The notes: generated from the sequence alone by a model not told the origin. Shown: positions 1 through 8,924, numbered from the stretch's first letter. The stretch is 64,000 nucleotides of DNA from Arthrobacter sp. EM1 (GCF_029964055.1 NZ_CP124836.1:1426001-1490000), one strand, 5' to 3'. Translations and numbers: made by a program.

Positions 1-1
1 G

Positions 2-790
2 AAGCGGCTCAGGGAGCGGTTCGGCGACGAGCTGTTCCGTCGCGAGGGGAACGACATGGTGCCGACCGCGAAGGCGACGCAACTGTTTGGGCCCCTACAC
101 AACGCCTTGGCACAAATAGACGCGACCGTCATGGGAGCGGACGTGTTCGAACCGACCGGATTCAGCGGCGAACTCGTCCTCGGACTCACCTCGATCGGCG
201 AGCAGACGTTCCTCCCACCGATCATGACCGCCCTCGGGCGGGTCGGCGCCGATCCGCGAATACAGGTGGAACGGCTCGATTCGGACGAGGTCGAGAGCGG
301 GCTAATCCGCGGCACCATCGATCTGGCATTAACCGTGTCGCGGATCGCCACACCGCGGCTGTGGAGGACGCACGTGCGTTCGGTCGAATACGTGGCTCTG
401 TCGTCCGGGTTGCATCCACTGCCCGCGACCGGGCCTGACATGTTCGAGGGGAGACGCTTTGTGCGGGTCTCCGCCCGTGGCGGGCACGTCTATCCTTTGC
501 AGGCGCTGACCGAACACGACTTGATGTCCCAGGTCGTGCTGACCATGGAGGAATACGGCACCGTGCCCGCCGTGCTCGAGGCGACGGATCTGGTCGTCCT
601 GCTGCCTCGACATGTAGCGGGGGTGTTCTGCGGCTGGTTCCCCCGCCTTCGCATCGCCGAGCTGCCCTGGCCCGGGCAGAGCACACCAGTGGAGTTGTAC
701 ACGCGGCGCGAGGCCAGCCTCTCGCAGGCGCAGCGATGGTTCCGCTCGCTGGTGCTTGATGCGGTTGCGGCGGATGAATACAAGTCGTAG
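2..790 (+). CDS. LysR-family transcriptional regulator, 5' partial
   Basis: The reading frame is open from base 2 and ends at the TAG at 788-790, so the start lies outside the window. The first visible residues (LRERFGDELF, then PTAKA) are the end of a LysR winged-helix DNA-binding domain and the start of the linker helix. The remaining ~240 residues match the size and layout of the effector-binding domain (GFSGELVLGLTSIGEQ near its start). LysR proteins are cytoplasmic homotetramers that usually regulate a divergent or adjacent gene; that neighbour is outside the window, so the target is unknown. Family assignment is from recognisable sequence, the effector is not known. Confidence 0.85.
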   Translation, partial: KRLRERFGDELFRREGNDMVPTAKATQLFGPLHNALAQIDATVMGADVFEPTGFSGELVLGLTSIGEQTFLPPIMTALGRVGADPRIQVERLDSDEVESGLIRGTIDLALTVSRIATPRLWRTHVRSVEYVALSSGLHPLPATGPDMFEGRRFVRVSARGGHVYPLQALTEHDLMSQVVLTMEEYGTVPAVLEATDLVVLLPRHVAGVFCGWFPRLRIAELPWPGQSTPVELYTRREASLSQAQRWFRSLVLDAVAADEYKS

Positions 791-1083
791 TCATGAGCGT
801 CTGCGGGCGTCTCAAAATCGGACAGGCCGCTCACGCTGCACCGGCGTGACTGAAGAGGTCGGTGGGGACGGTGGGACCCGGCGCCGCCAGTCGACTTCGA
901 GATTGTCTGGCAGCATGACGAGGTTCTTGTAATGAAGGCAGCCGTCATTCACGGCACTGGGAGAAGGCCCGACCACGTCCTGCAGGGTGCTACCACCCGC
1001 TCTTGAGAATCGGCTGGATCGTAGGCCACCTCACCGACGCGGCACAGGCAGGCTGCCCATCGCCGGCAGGCCCAAGCGGAGCG

Positions 1084-1734
1084 CTAGCGTTTTGTCCTGT
1101 TCCAGCTGGCCTTACCCGGAGCGAACGGGCTACGCACATGGATCGACCATGACGAGTGCGGGTGGATCGTCAGAATCGCGTGCTCCCACCAGGCGCGGGC
1201 TTCGTTAGAGAGCTCCGGTAGAACCGCATCCTTGTCGGCGTCGTCCTCCGGACGGGGACGCAGCGCCTTCCAGACCAGCTGCACCTCGGGCGCCCCGGTC
1301 GGAATGCCGTCGACGTCGATCACTGCACGATCCCACGGCAGCTGCAGTCGGGGATCTCGTCGATAAACCCAGACGCTATCCGTGCCGTCCTCGACGTTGA
1401 CCTGCAGTACCCATGCGCCCGTTGCGTCATTATGGATGCGGATCGGCTGCAGGTCGGCATCCATATCAGCCTCTGCCCAAGGGAGAACGCCGTCGCCTGA
1501 CGGAGCCCACGCGCTAAACGGCGCCGGCAAGTCCTGCACCACTTGGGGCAGGTCGGCGATCGTCGTGCTGACATCGATATTGTCGTGCTCGCGAGTGTTA
1601 GTGCCGAGCCAGTGGTCGAGCGCCACCCCTCCGGACAACCACCAACGCGCCGATGACGGCCCGAGCAGCTCCGCCACGACTCGCAGGGGCAGGGGTTCCC
1701 AGTGCGTCGCGAGGGTGGGTGTGGATGAGGCCAT
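1084..1734 (-). CDS. nucleotidyltransferase-domain protein, aminoglycoside adenylyltransferase-like
   Basis: A 216-residue cytoplasmic protein starting MASSTPTLATHWEPL. Near residues 28-52 it has W-W-L-S-G-G-V-A-L-D followed by R-E-H-D-N-I-D-V-S. This is the G-G...D-x-D arrangement of the nucleotidyltransferase fold, in the version found in ANT(2'')-like proteins. The family transfers AMP to small molecules, including aminoglycosides in characterised members, but many chromosomal relatives have no known substrate, so resistance should not be assumed. It stands alone; a strong hairpin lies just upstream of its start. Confidence 0.7.
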   Translation of the reverse strand: MASSTPTLATHWEPLPLRVVAELLGPSSARWWLSGGVALDHWLGTNTREHDNIDVSTTIADLPQVVQDLPAPFSAWAPSGDGVLPWAEADMDADLQPIRIHNDATGAWVLQVNVEDGTDSVWVYRRDPRLQLPWDRAVIDVDGIPTGAPEVQLVWKALRPRPEDDADKDAVLPELSNEARAWWEHAILTIHPHSSWSIHVRSPFAPGKASWNRTKR

Positions 1735-1775
1735 GGCTCAAGGTTACCCGTGGGCGGCGGTGGTTTGTCGACATC

Positions 1776-1818
1776 AGGAACGCCCGACGGCGGGAGTGTC
1801 CCGCCGTCGGGCGTTCCT
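1776..1818. terminator. 20-bp perfect hairpin, probable terminator
   Basis: Bases 1776-1795 and 1799-1818 are perfect reverse complements with a 3-nt loop (GTG). The hairpin follows the stop of the minus-strand flavoprotein gene (1849) and precedes the nucleotidyltransferase start (1734). No U-tract follows on the minus strand, so this would be a hairpin-only terminator of the type often seen in actinobacteria. Confidence 0.65.
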
Positions 1819-1848
1819 GGGGCTAATAGGGAAACCAGGCGCTTGGTA

Positions 1849-3498
1849 TCAGAGCGCGGGGAGGCTGCCCTCCAGACTAGCCGCGGCCTGGGCTGTGGCG
1901 GCCGCGTGGCGGGCCGCCTGCCAGCCGAAGGTCATGCCGGCGCCGACCTGCACGCCTGCGCCGGGGTATTCCGAGCCCATGACCGACGCGGCGTCGTTTC
2001 CAGCGGCATAGAGTCCGGCCACCGGTTTGCCCTGGGTATCAAGTGCCTGCCCGTTTCCGTCGGTGAGCACCCCGTAGGCGGTGGCCAGCGGTGTGGGCAC
2101 GACGGCCATCGCATAAAAGGGCGCCTTCAGCAGCGGCCCGATGTTCGGGTTCGGCCCATGGTCCGGGTCCCCGGCCACCTGACCGAAGAGCAGCTCGCCC
2201 TTGTGGAAGTCCTCATCCACGCCGGTGGCGGCAAACCCGTTGTAGCGCTGCACGGTCGACTCCAAGCCCGCGGCGTCCACGCCGATCTGCGCCGCTAAGC
2301 CGGTGAAGGTCTCTGCCTCGTAGAGATAACCGTCCTTGATGTAGCGCCGCAGTGCCGCACGCGGCAGGTGGGGCATCGTGATCATGCCCAGCCCGTACTT
2401 TGCCAAGGTCCGCGAGTCCACGACCAGCCAGGCCGGCACCGCGGCGGCGTCCGGGGAAGCGAACATGGCCCGCACGAAACGGTGGTAGGAACAGGATTCG
2501 TCCACGAAGCGCAAGCCGTTAGAGTCCACGGCGATCACGCCGGGACGGGCACGGTCCCAGATGTGCGGGAAGACCACGCGAGAACCGTCCCTTCGTCGTC
2601 CGATGGAGCTGGGGAACCACAGTGCGTTTTCCCCGTTATCCCTGGCCAGCGTGGCACCGGCCTCCCTGGCCAGGGACAGCGTGTCTCCGGTGGACCCTTC
2701 CCCGGCCCGCGAGTAGAGCGGCGTGGGGGAAGGCAGCAACTTCTTTCGCATTTCAGCGTTTTGGGCGAAGCCGCCGGCGGCAAGCACCACGCCTTGGCGG
2801 GAACGGACGCGCAGGCGCCTGCCGTTCTGCGCAACCACCGCACCGACAACACGGTCCCCGTCCTTGAGTAGTTCGGTGGTTTGCGCACCGAAGAGGAATT
2901 CCACCCCCCGCTTGCGCGATTCGTGGAACATTCGGGCCACAAGCCCGTTGCCCATCACCAGGCGCGTGCCTCGCGGACGGGTGAGCCGGTCAAGTGCCCA
3001 CCGCAGGCCGAGTTGTGCAGCCAGAGCCACGGCCTTGCCACGCTCAGCCAGCGAGCCGTTGTAGAGCTTGAGCAAGGCGGACACCTCCGCGCGGCGCAAC
3101 ATCAGGGTCCCGCCCAGAAGAGCGAACTCGGGTACCGGCGGACGGACACGGCCGAAGTCGGCCTTGTCCAACAGGCGCCCGTCGAAGGGGTCAGGTTCCA
3201 ACGCGCGTCCGGTCTTACCAGTCTCGGGAAGTTCGGAGTGGTAGTCGACCACGGCAGGGGAGCGACGGAAGGTGACGCCAAGGTCATGCATCGCGTCCAG
3301 CATCTTCGGCGCGGCGTCCAGATAGGCGAGCCAGCCTTCACGCGGGGCCTTGCCGCTCACCACGGCATCCAGATAGCGTGCGGCGCGGTCGTAATCGTCC
3401 AGGATTCCGTCTTCACGCTGGAATCGGTTGTTGGGCACCCAACAAGTCCCGGCCGAGTACGCGGTGGTTCCCCCGAGGAAATCGGTTTTTTCCAAGAC
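1849..3498 (-). pseudogene. FAD-dependent oxidoreductase (fumarate reductase / 3-ketosteroid dehydrogenase family), 5' truncated
   Basis: The translated product begins at [18 protein letters not shown], which in this flavoprotein family lies about 35 residues inside the protein, directly after the GxGxxG dinucleotide-binding strand. The strand and start codon are missing: upstream in frame is a TGA about 40 bases away. The C-terminal end is normal ([22 protein letters not shown]). Family members dehydrogenate steroids or reduce fumarate-like substrates with bound FAD. Without the FAD P-loop the ~550-residue remnant is probably inactive, although a TTG at 3495 could start translation. The break is the palindrome described separately. 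Confidence 0.85.
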
Positions 3499-3656
3499 CC
3501 GCCGGCGGGATCAACCTCGGCCCGGCCTTGACGTTCGGCTACATCGCCGGCCGCGACATCGCAAACGCGACACACTACGAAGATGACGGCACCCGGGCCC
3601 CGGGAGAGCGCGCCGGAAACAACGATGCGACGGTCAAGCAGCCGAGTTTGAATTAG
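3498..3656 (+). pseudogene. C-terminal remnant of a second FAD-dependent oxidoreductase
   Basis: On the plus strand, frame 3498-3656 reads [20 protein letters not shown] and then ~30 polar residues to a TAG. G-G-I-N-x-G-P-A-x-T-F-G-Y-I-A-G-R is the usual C-terminal FAD-contacting motif of the same flavoprotein family as the gene on the opposite strand. Only about 50 residues remain. The two fragments face away from the shared junction at 3498-3509. Confidence 0.75.
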
Positions 3657-3729
3657 CAGAGGTCGGCCCTGATCTGTCGACGATCCCAAGCCTGCAGTGA
3701 GGGGACTGCCCCCGGTTTTGTTGATTCGG

Positions 3730-3744
3730 TGACCTGCCCCAGGG
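3730..3744 (+). repeat. isolated IS3-C terminal sequence
   Basis: The 15 bases TGACCTGCCCCAGGG are identical to the left end of IS3-C at 36089-36103 and differ by one base from 63200-63214. The similarity stops directly after them, so this looks like a scar of an IS end. Confidence 0.4.
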
Positions 3745-3752
3745 TGAGTATG

Positions 3753-3911
3753 TCAACTTAAACGGAGCTCGCCGCTGCGAACGAGCGAATAGACCAGTGC
3801 ACTTTTGACGTTAAGGACCTCTTGAACCTGCTCCAGGGTCAGCATCCTGGGGAACACGGGTCCCGTCGTCGGCGCAGCGTTCTCGTTCACTTGCTCTGTC
3901 CGTTTCGGCAT
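3753..3911 (-). pseudogene. excisionase/MerR-type helix-turn-helix protein, 3' truncated
   Basis: From ATG 3911 the product is a polar N-terminus followed by M-L-T-L-E-Q-V-Q-E-V-L-N-V-K-S-A-L-V-Y and S-L-V-R-S-G-E-L-R, the excisionase-family HTH (PF12728 type). Relatives continue with a recognition wing (A-I-x-I-G-G-R-G-x-W-R) and ~20 more residues. Here the frame stops two codons after GELR, next to the IS3-C scar at 3730-3744. The upstream in-frame ATG at 3983 gives a less family-like start. It was probably broken by a recombination event. Confidence 0.6.
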
Positions 3912-4103
3912 TCTCAATCCACCTCGGTCCGGTGTTGCAGCTCGTCCTTGGTGCGCTGTCCGGGGCGGAGCGATCTGGCGCACATGAAGCCATTCTTACA
4001 CTCACGAGGATTTGCTCTTGAACTGACGCTCGACCGACAGGCTGGGTGAGTCACCGTGGATTGTGGAGAAAATCTCTGAGCTCGGAGGTTTCAGTGCTCT
4101 GAC

Positions 4104-4724
4104 CTACATGTTTGGCATGGGCTCCGGGGAGGAGGGCTCACCGCGGATGGAACTGAAGGTCGCGGCCATGATGCCGGCGACGATGGCGAGGAGGCTCGGC
4201 GCAAGAATCGCGGCCGCGATCACGTCTTCGCCGTTCCCCGAGGCGATCGCCAGTCCGACGACGACGGCTGTGAGCACAACGGCCCCGGCCCAGTAGGTGC
4301 GCCAGACCACCCGGATCGTTCGTGCCCGCTTGGCGTTCTTCGCGTTCCATTCCCGCCGCACCCGCTGCACCTCGTCGGTGTGGGACTCGGGGCCTTCCCG
4401 GAAGGACACGATCGCGGCGTCGGCATCCGCGGGGGTCATGAACTCGCCGAGGAGCCCGCGCACACGGACGAGCACGGCCTCCGCCTGGATCGTGTCGTTC
4501 ATGCTGTCGTCGAATCCGGTGACGAGGGCGTCGATGAACGCCTGGATGTCGTCGTCCGTCCTCGGGGCTTTGCCTTCGAACTCGCCATCCCAGAGTTCAC
4601 GGGCCCGTTCGGCAGCGACTGCAGCGGCGAGGTACAGGTGGGCGCGCATCGCTCTCGTCAGAGAGTCGACCGTGAGATTGCTCGTGAGGGCCATGGACTC
4701 ATTGTGCACGACAAGCTCGCGCAT
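4104..4724 (-). CDS. conserved membrane protein of unknown function
   Basis: About 206 residues from ATG 4724 (MRELVVHNES); ATG 4694 (MALTSNLTVDSL) is an equally possible start. The first ~140 residues are hydrophilic and mostly helical. Two transmembrane helices follow at the C-terminus (WAGAVVLTAVVVGLAIASG and AAAILAPSLLAIVAGIMAA), separated by a short charged turn. The protein would sit in the inner membrane with a large cytoplasmic N-terminal part. I do not recognise the family and the neighbours are gene remnants. Confidence 0.6.
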   Translation of the reverse strand: MRELVVHNESMALTSNLTVDSLTRAMRAHLYLAAAVAAERARELWDGEFEGKAPRTDDDIQAFIDALVTGFDDSMNDTIQAEAVLVRVRGLLGEFMTPADADAAIVSFREGPESHTDEVQRVRREWNAKNAKRARTIRVVWRTYWAGAVVLTAVVVGLAIASGNGEDVIAAAILAPSLLAIVAGIMAATFSSIRGEPSSPEPMPNM

Positions 4725-4886
4725 GACGCCAGGGCGGCGATGCGTTGGGCAGCGTGGTTGCCGGCGCACCTCCGCCAATTGGCGGCCGCCCCGTCGTCGG
4801 GGTCCCCTGGTAGGCACGGCCCCCGATGAACGGAATGGTCAAGTTGATCCAAAACCGGCGGCGCACTGACCGCGTGCGGAATCGAC

Positions 4887-5105
4887 TTACGCAACGTCCT
4901 GAATGACGGCTTGGGAGTCCGGCGCCGACTTACCTGGTCGCGGCCCGAGGGCCTTGGTGAGGGAGGACATGCTCACGCTGAGAGTCGCCGCGATCTCCTG
5001 CAGTTTCTTTCCCTGACCCCGCAGGTCTTTAGCCGCCGCAAGTTTCGTCGCCGTCATTGCCGGCGGACGGCCGCCGAGCCGTCCCCTGGCTTTCGCGGGA
5101 CTGGT
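4887..5105 (-). pseudogene. serine resolvase/invertase, C-terminal helix-turn-helix remnant
   Basis: Reading the minus strand from about 5105 to the stop at 4887 gives A-K-A-R-G-R-L-G-G-R-P-P, then K-L-A-A-A-K-D-L-R-G-Q-G-K-K and L-Q-E-I-A-A-T-L-S-V-S-M-S-S-L. This is the DNA-binding HTH that ends Hin/Tn3-type serine recombinases. The ~140-residue catalytic domain with its nucleophilic serine is absent; the frame upstream enters an out-of-frame recombinase tail. Confidence 0.65.
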
Positions 5106-5154
5106 AGTGACCGTTGATTGAGTAGTCGGTATTCTTCGGATTTTCTCTGGCTGA

Positions 5155-5346
5155 CTTTGTCGCTGTCGGGATTGGCGGGGTGCGGGAGTTGTTATCGGCT
5201 GTGGTTGCCGGGAGCGTATTCGCTCCAGGGTGATCCGGCTTCTGCTGCGATCCTGGTGGTGCTGGTGTGGTGGTAGCCGAGGGCCTGGGCCACCACCGGC
5301 GGCATCTGGAGGACGATTTTTCGGATCACTACGGTTCTGCTGGACT
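5155..5346 (-). repeat. partial duplicate of the tyrosine-recombinase 3' end, copy 1
   Basis: This 192 bp block is closely similar to 7078-7275 in the same orientation, with scattered substitutions and a 3-bp gap. In the minus frame ending at 5192 it encodes V-L-Q-M-P-P-V-V-A-Q-A-L-G-Y-H-H and then W-S-E-Y-A-P-G-N-H-S-R, the end of a tyrosine recombinase including the presumed catalytic Tyr. Only this tail of the gene is present here. The two copies bracket the bacteriocin-like genes. Confidence 0.8.
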
Positions 5347-5459
5347 GCGGGTCCGTTCTGCCAGATGATCCCGGACGCACTAACGCGGTGACCATGCCGG
5401 CGCTGTCGAAGCAGACAACGCCATCGGGAAGACACGCATTCCCCCGTTTGTAAAGTGAC

Positions 5460-5488
5460 TTGACAAATTTCGTCATGATCGGAATGGT
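5460..5488 (+). promoter_or_regulatory. possible promoter for the Cys-rich precursor gene
   Basis: TTGACA at 5460-5465 is a perfect -35 match, with a weak -10 (AATGGT, 5483-5488) 17 nt downstream. The start codon at 5543 lies 55 bases further on. It is in AT-richer sequence just outside the duplicated recombinase tail. Confidence 0.3.
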
Positions 5489-5542
5489 GAGGCTACTGGG
5501 TTCGCAGGGGGCGGGCCCAGCAGTGATATGGGGGAACTGCGA

Positions 5543-6640
5543 ATGAGTACTGATATGAGGCTCGTCCTAGGCTTTGACGCCGGGTGCCTGGCCTGCAGCA
5601 AGATTGCCGAGGACGTTGCTTCGGCTACCGGCGGAAGACTTGAAGTCATGAATCTGTCGTCGCCGGAAATGGTGTCTTGGCGGGTTGTGGCGTTGGGTGA
5701 AGATGCGCCGTGGACCCCGACACTCATCGAAATCGCTGACGGTGACGTCTCCGCAAAAACCGGTGCGGCTATGGGGCTTGCAATGATGAGCAGGCTCGGC
5801 ATGCGCGGAAGCTGGCGGATACTCCAGCAACTGGGAGCACTTCGCCAGCGCAGTGCTGAAAACAACCGTGGACCCGAGCGCGGCGTCAGCCGAAACGTGT
5901 TTCTACAAAGTGCGGCCGGGGTTGCGCTCGGCATTTCCATTCTGGCAGGCAGCGGCACCGCGGCCGTCGCCGCATCAGATAAGAAGCGGCGAAATGAACA
6001 TTGGTTCGATCAGATGTCGGGTACATCCAAGGAAGATCTGACCGGGGGCCAGGCTCTTGCGGCATGGCGAGAATCTTCGGCATCTGCGCACATGTCCAGA
6101 CTGATGGGGCTTGCATCTGTCCGGCCGGAATCCCGCTCGATGCTCGGCACCGGTGTTGCCGGGGTTGAGGTCTCCGAAGAAATAGTTGACGCGCCCACCG
6201 TGAAGGGCGTCCGCCATGCGCTCACTGGCGGCGGAAGCATGGTAGCCGTTGCCTATGTCCATGGAGACACCGTGGTCGCCACCTACGGCGTCACCACAAA
6301 GTCCGGAACAAGCAGGCGGCTGACGAGGGTATTCCAAATCACCGGGGCTGAAACATCGCGCCTGATTGCGGAAGCAGACGATGGAGTCGCCACGGACGTC
6401 GCCGCCCTGCGTGCCGATCAACCGACAACCACAGCAAGTGGCTGCCCGGATTGCATGTACCGCAGGTGCGACGAACAGAACTGGGGTTGCGTTCAATCAT
6501 GCTGTTGGGGTTGTGCTTTTGCCTGCGGCAACCCGGGGTCATGCATTGCATGTGCGGTTATCGGCTGCCCCTGGTGTGTAAGCCTGAACTGTTGTAACCG
6601 TTCTTCCTGCTACCCCATTGTCAGGTGCGGTCCGTACTAA
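5543..6640 (+). CDS. bacteriocin-like precursor: thioredoxin-like N-terminus, membrane segment, Cys-rich C-terminal peptide
   Basis: 365 residues from ATG 5543, chosen because GGGGGA lies 8 nt upstream; ATG 5528 is in frame but lacks this. Residues 1-100 look thioredoxin-like with C15-x-x-C18. Residues 115-143 (V-S-R-N-V-F-L-Q then a hydrophobic A/G-rich stretch ending A-V-A-A) resemble a twin-arginine-type signal with R-N in place of R-R. A soluble middle part follows. The last 65 residues hold 16 cysteines (starting C-P-D-C, with C-C-W-G-C and N-C-C) and few charges. This resembles the architecture of halocin C8-type precursors, where a mature Cys-rich peptide is cut from the C-terminus of an immunity-like proprotein. 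Function as a bacteriocin is inference. Confidence 0.65.
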   Translation: MSTDMRLVLGFDAGCLACSKIAEDVASATGGRLEVMNLSSPEMVSWRVVALGEDAPWTPTLIEIADGDVSAKTGAAMGLAMMSRLGMRGSWRILQQLGALRQRSAENNRGPERGVSRNVFLQSAAGVALGISILAGSGTAAVAASDKKRRNEHWFDQMSGTSKEDLTGGQALAAWRESSASAHMSRLMGLASVRPESRSMLGTGVAGVEVSEEIVDAPTVKGVRHALTGGGSMVAVAYVHGDTVVATYGVTTKSGTSRRLTRVFQITGAETSRLIAEADDGVATDVAALRADQPTTTASGCPDCMYRRCDEQNWGCVQSCCWGCAFACGNPGSCIACAVIGCPWCVSLNCCNRSSCYPIVRCGPY

Positions 6641-6649
6641 GGAGTAAGT

Positions 6650-7033
6650 ATGTCAGTTTCAGCCCCACAGGCGACACGGTCCGCCAACTGGAAGGATGGT
6701 CTTCTCGCCACGGCGTTCGTTCTGGCCTCAGTTTCAATACCGCTACTCCTATGGCCAAGTGACGGCACCGGAAGGGACATGCTTCTTCGGGTGTTTCTTC
6801 TTGGGTGGGCGGCCTGTGGTCTGCTGCTGGCCAGCACCCTCATAGTGCCGACTCACCGCATAAGCTCACAGGTTGTCCAGGGCACTTTGTGGCTTGGCTT
6901 GGGACTCGTGTTAGGCCTCAGTCTTGGCACCTTCCCCTGGAATGGGCTGGCCTCGGGACCTGTTTGGCAGATCTGGCTGGCGATCGTCATGTCGGCCGGG
7001 TACCTGCAGCAGCTGCAGCGTCGGAGAGCCTGA
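6650..7033 (+). CDS. small four-helix membrane protein, partner of the Cys-rich precursor
   Basis: 127 residues beginning 9 bases after the precursor stop, with a strong AAGGAG ribosome site, so the two genes are very probably cotranscribed. Four hydrophobic segments are visible (LLATAFVLASVSIPLLLW, MLLRVFLLGWAACGLLLAST, GTLWLGLGLVLGLSLGTF, WQIWLAIVMSAGYL) and the protein ends Q-L-Q-R-R-R-A. No enzymatic motif is seen. Four-helix proteins next to peptide precursors are commonly immunity or export helpers; that role is inferred only from position. Confidence 0.65.
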   Translation: MSVSAPQATRSANWKDGLLATAFVLASVSIPLLLWPSDGTGRDMLLRVFLLGWAACGLLLASTLIVPTHRISSQVVQGTLWLGLGLVLGLSLGTFPWNGLASGPVWQIWLAIVMSAGYLQQLQRRRA

Positions 7034-7077
7034 CTCAGGGACCAAAAGCCTTCGCGGCAGCTCATGGGAGTGGCCGG

Positions 7078-7275
7078 CTTTGCCGCTGTCGGGAATGGCT
7101 CGGTGTTGCGGGAGTTGTTATCGGCTGTGGTCGCCGGGCGCGTATCCGCTCCAGGGTGATCCGGCTTCTGCTGCGATCCTGGTGGTGCTGGTGTGGTGGT
7201 AACCGCGGCCCTGGGCCACCACCGGCGGCGGCATCTGGAGGACGAGTTGTCGGATCGCTGCGGTTCTGCCGGACT
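7078..7275 (-). repeat. duplicate of the tyrosine-recombinase 3' end, copy 2 (in the longer gene)
   Basis: This is the partner of 5155-5346 in the same orientation. Here it is continuous with the rest of the recombinase gene (7118-8595), so it is the parental copy and the other is the partial duplicate. Confidence 0.8.
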
Positions 7276-8595
7276 GGGCCGGGACCCCGATTTCCTGCAG
7301 CAGATCGCGGATGCTTCCCGGGTCCATGGGTTGCCCGGCCCGGCGCCCCGGGAAGAGCCATCGGGAGGCCGGGTTGGCGGCGGTGGTCATGTTGGGCCTG
7401 TCTTCGAGGTATGCCCGCAGTAGCCCGGCCAGCGGTTCCGGAACCGGAGTCGGCGGTTCACCGAGGCGCAGCAGGGTGTGGTCTCCGTAGTTGAGGATGT
7501 CGTCGGTGGTGAGCCGGACGATCCGGCTTACCGGTTGGGCGTAGAGCAGAATCAATGAGCCGGCGACGCGGGAGCGTAGCGGCAGGGTTTCGTCGGTGAC
7601 CAGGCGCCGGAGAGCGGCGAGCCGGTGATGCTGTCCCATTGGGGCAGGGTTTCCCGTGGACCGGACGGGGATGGTCATGGCGGGCATCCGGCCGGTCTTC
7701 ATGCACCAGCTCAGGAAGGTCGTGGCGGGTCGGCGGGTGGCGTGGTTTTCGCTGTGCCAGGCGTCGAGGTCGGGTTGCCGGCAGTGTTCGGGGAGAGCGC
7801 CGCGGCCGGTGAGCCAGGTCAGGAAGGAACCGGCCTGGATCAGCTGCTGCCGGGCCGCGTATGCCGGAGAGTTGCCCAGCGGTCCTTTGCCGGCTTTGGC
7901 CCGGAGTTTGCGGAGTTGGTGCCAGGTGGCGAAGCGGTGGAGCACCCGGGTGTGTTCGGGGTCGCGACGGCGGCCAGATGCCCGGTGAGCCATCTCTCGA
8001 AGAGCAGGAGTTGCCGGTCGACGGCGGGCAGGACCCCGCACTCCAGGAGTATGTCGCGCAGGTAGGCGGCGGTCCGCCAGTTCGGCAGTTGCTGGAACGC
8101 TTCGTGGGTCAGAGCGAGCCGGCCTGAGGCGAGGTCCTGCAGCAGGGCCCGTGGCTGAGCGCGCGTCAGCCAGGCAAGCCCGCTTTTGGTCCGTTGCATC
8201 GTCAGCATTCGGTCGAATAGTGGTGCCAGGGGCGGGTGGACGCGGCCGGTGCCGTCATCCAGGAGCGCGCTGAGCCGGTCGGTGAGGGTGCATCTGGGGC
8301 AGAGCCGTCCGGCGAGCAGGGGCCCTTCAACCCGGCAGCGGTCGCAGGAGAAGTCGCGGGTGATCCCTGCACATTCCCTACAGACCGGCATCCCTGAGGC
8401 GTCGCGGCCCGGCAGCAGCCGTTCGCTCCGGCAGCCCGGGCAGGATCCATGTGTGCGTGTGGCCTTGTCGAAGCACGTCCGGCAGATCGGGCCGTCCGAC
8501 CAGTTCGCCGCTTTCGCTGCTTGCCGGCCGCAGCGGGCACAGATGCGTATATGCCACCGCTCATACTTCTCGCGGGTGTCGTAGGCGGGACTCAC
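7118..8595 (-). pseudogene. zinc-finger tyrosine recombinase, frameshifted
   Basis: GTG 8595 overlaps the HTH gene's stop by four bases (GTGA). The first ~130 residues carry Cys pairs of zinc ribbons (I-C-A-R-C-G-R, P-I-C-R-T-C, G-S-C-P-G-C, S-C-D-R-C, L-C-P-R-C). A core follows, but the frame changes near 7966-7970: before it the protein reads W-L-T-G-H-L-A-A-V, and after it D-P-E-H-T-R-V-L-H-R-F in another frame. One missing base explains this: 1478 bases are present and 1479 would encode 492 residues. The end carries R-T-A-A-I-R-Q-L, L-G/R-G-Y-H-H-T and W-S-G-Y-A-P-G-D, the Arg/His/Tyr elements of tyrosine recombinases. Third gene of a recombinase trio. Confidence 0.8.
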
Positions 8596-8924
8596 TGCTC
8601 GGGGGTAATCCTGGCCCGCTTGGGCCGGATGGTGGCGGCAAGGTCCACGACCTCGGCACCCGCGCCGGCCGTGCGGTGCGGCGTCACGGCCTCCGCCCGG
8701 GTGGCGATCAGCTCCGCGGGGGTCACTTCCAGAATGCCGCAGAGCGCGGCGAGGACCGGCAGCGAGAGCCGCTCGGGGATCTGGGTGACCAGCCGCCAGG
8801 CCTGCACCGAGGACAGCTCGATGCCGCGCTGGGCCAGCAGGGGGGACAGATCCGAGGCAGTGAAGATCCCCCGGGTAGCCATCACCTCGCGCAGCCGCCA
8901 TTGATAACTGATGTGTCGTTTCAT
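8592..8924 (-). CDS. XRE-type helix-turn-helix regulator of the recombinase trio
   Basis: 110 residues (MKRHISYQWRLREVMATRG...). Residues 10-75 follow the Cro/C1 HTH pattern (R-E-V-M-A-T-R-G-I-F-T-A-S-D-L...L-A-A-L-C-G-I-L-E-V-T-P-A-E-L-I). The start overlaps the upstream integrase stop by ATGA and the stop overlaps the next gene's start by GTGA, so all three form a translationally coupled operon. It probably controls or assists recombination as a small third partner. It is intact although both neighbours are broken. Confidence 0.75.
   Translation of the reverse strand: MKRHISYQWRLREVMATRGIFTASDLSPLLAQRGIELSSVQAWRLVTQIPERLSLPVLAALCGILEVTPAELIATRAEAVTPHRTAGAGAEVVDLAATIRPKRARITPEQ

Noticed and set aside
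222..948. Minus-strand open frames opposite the LysR gene
   Set aside because: Arg/Pro/Ala-rich shadows with no family resemblance, while the plus strand is a clear LysR.
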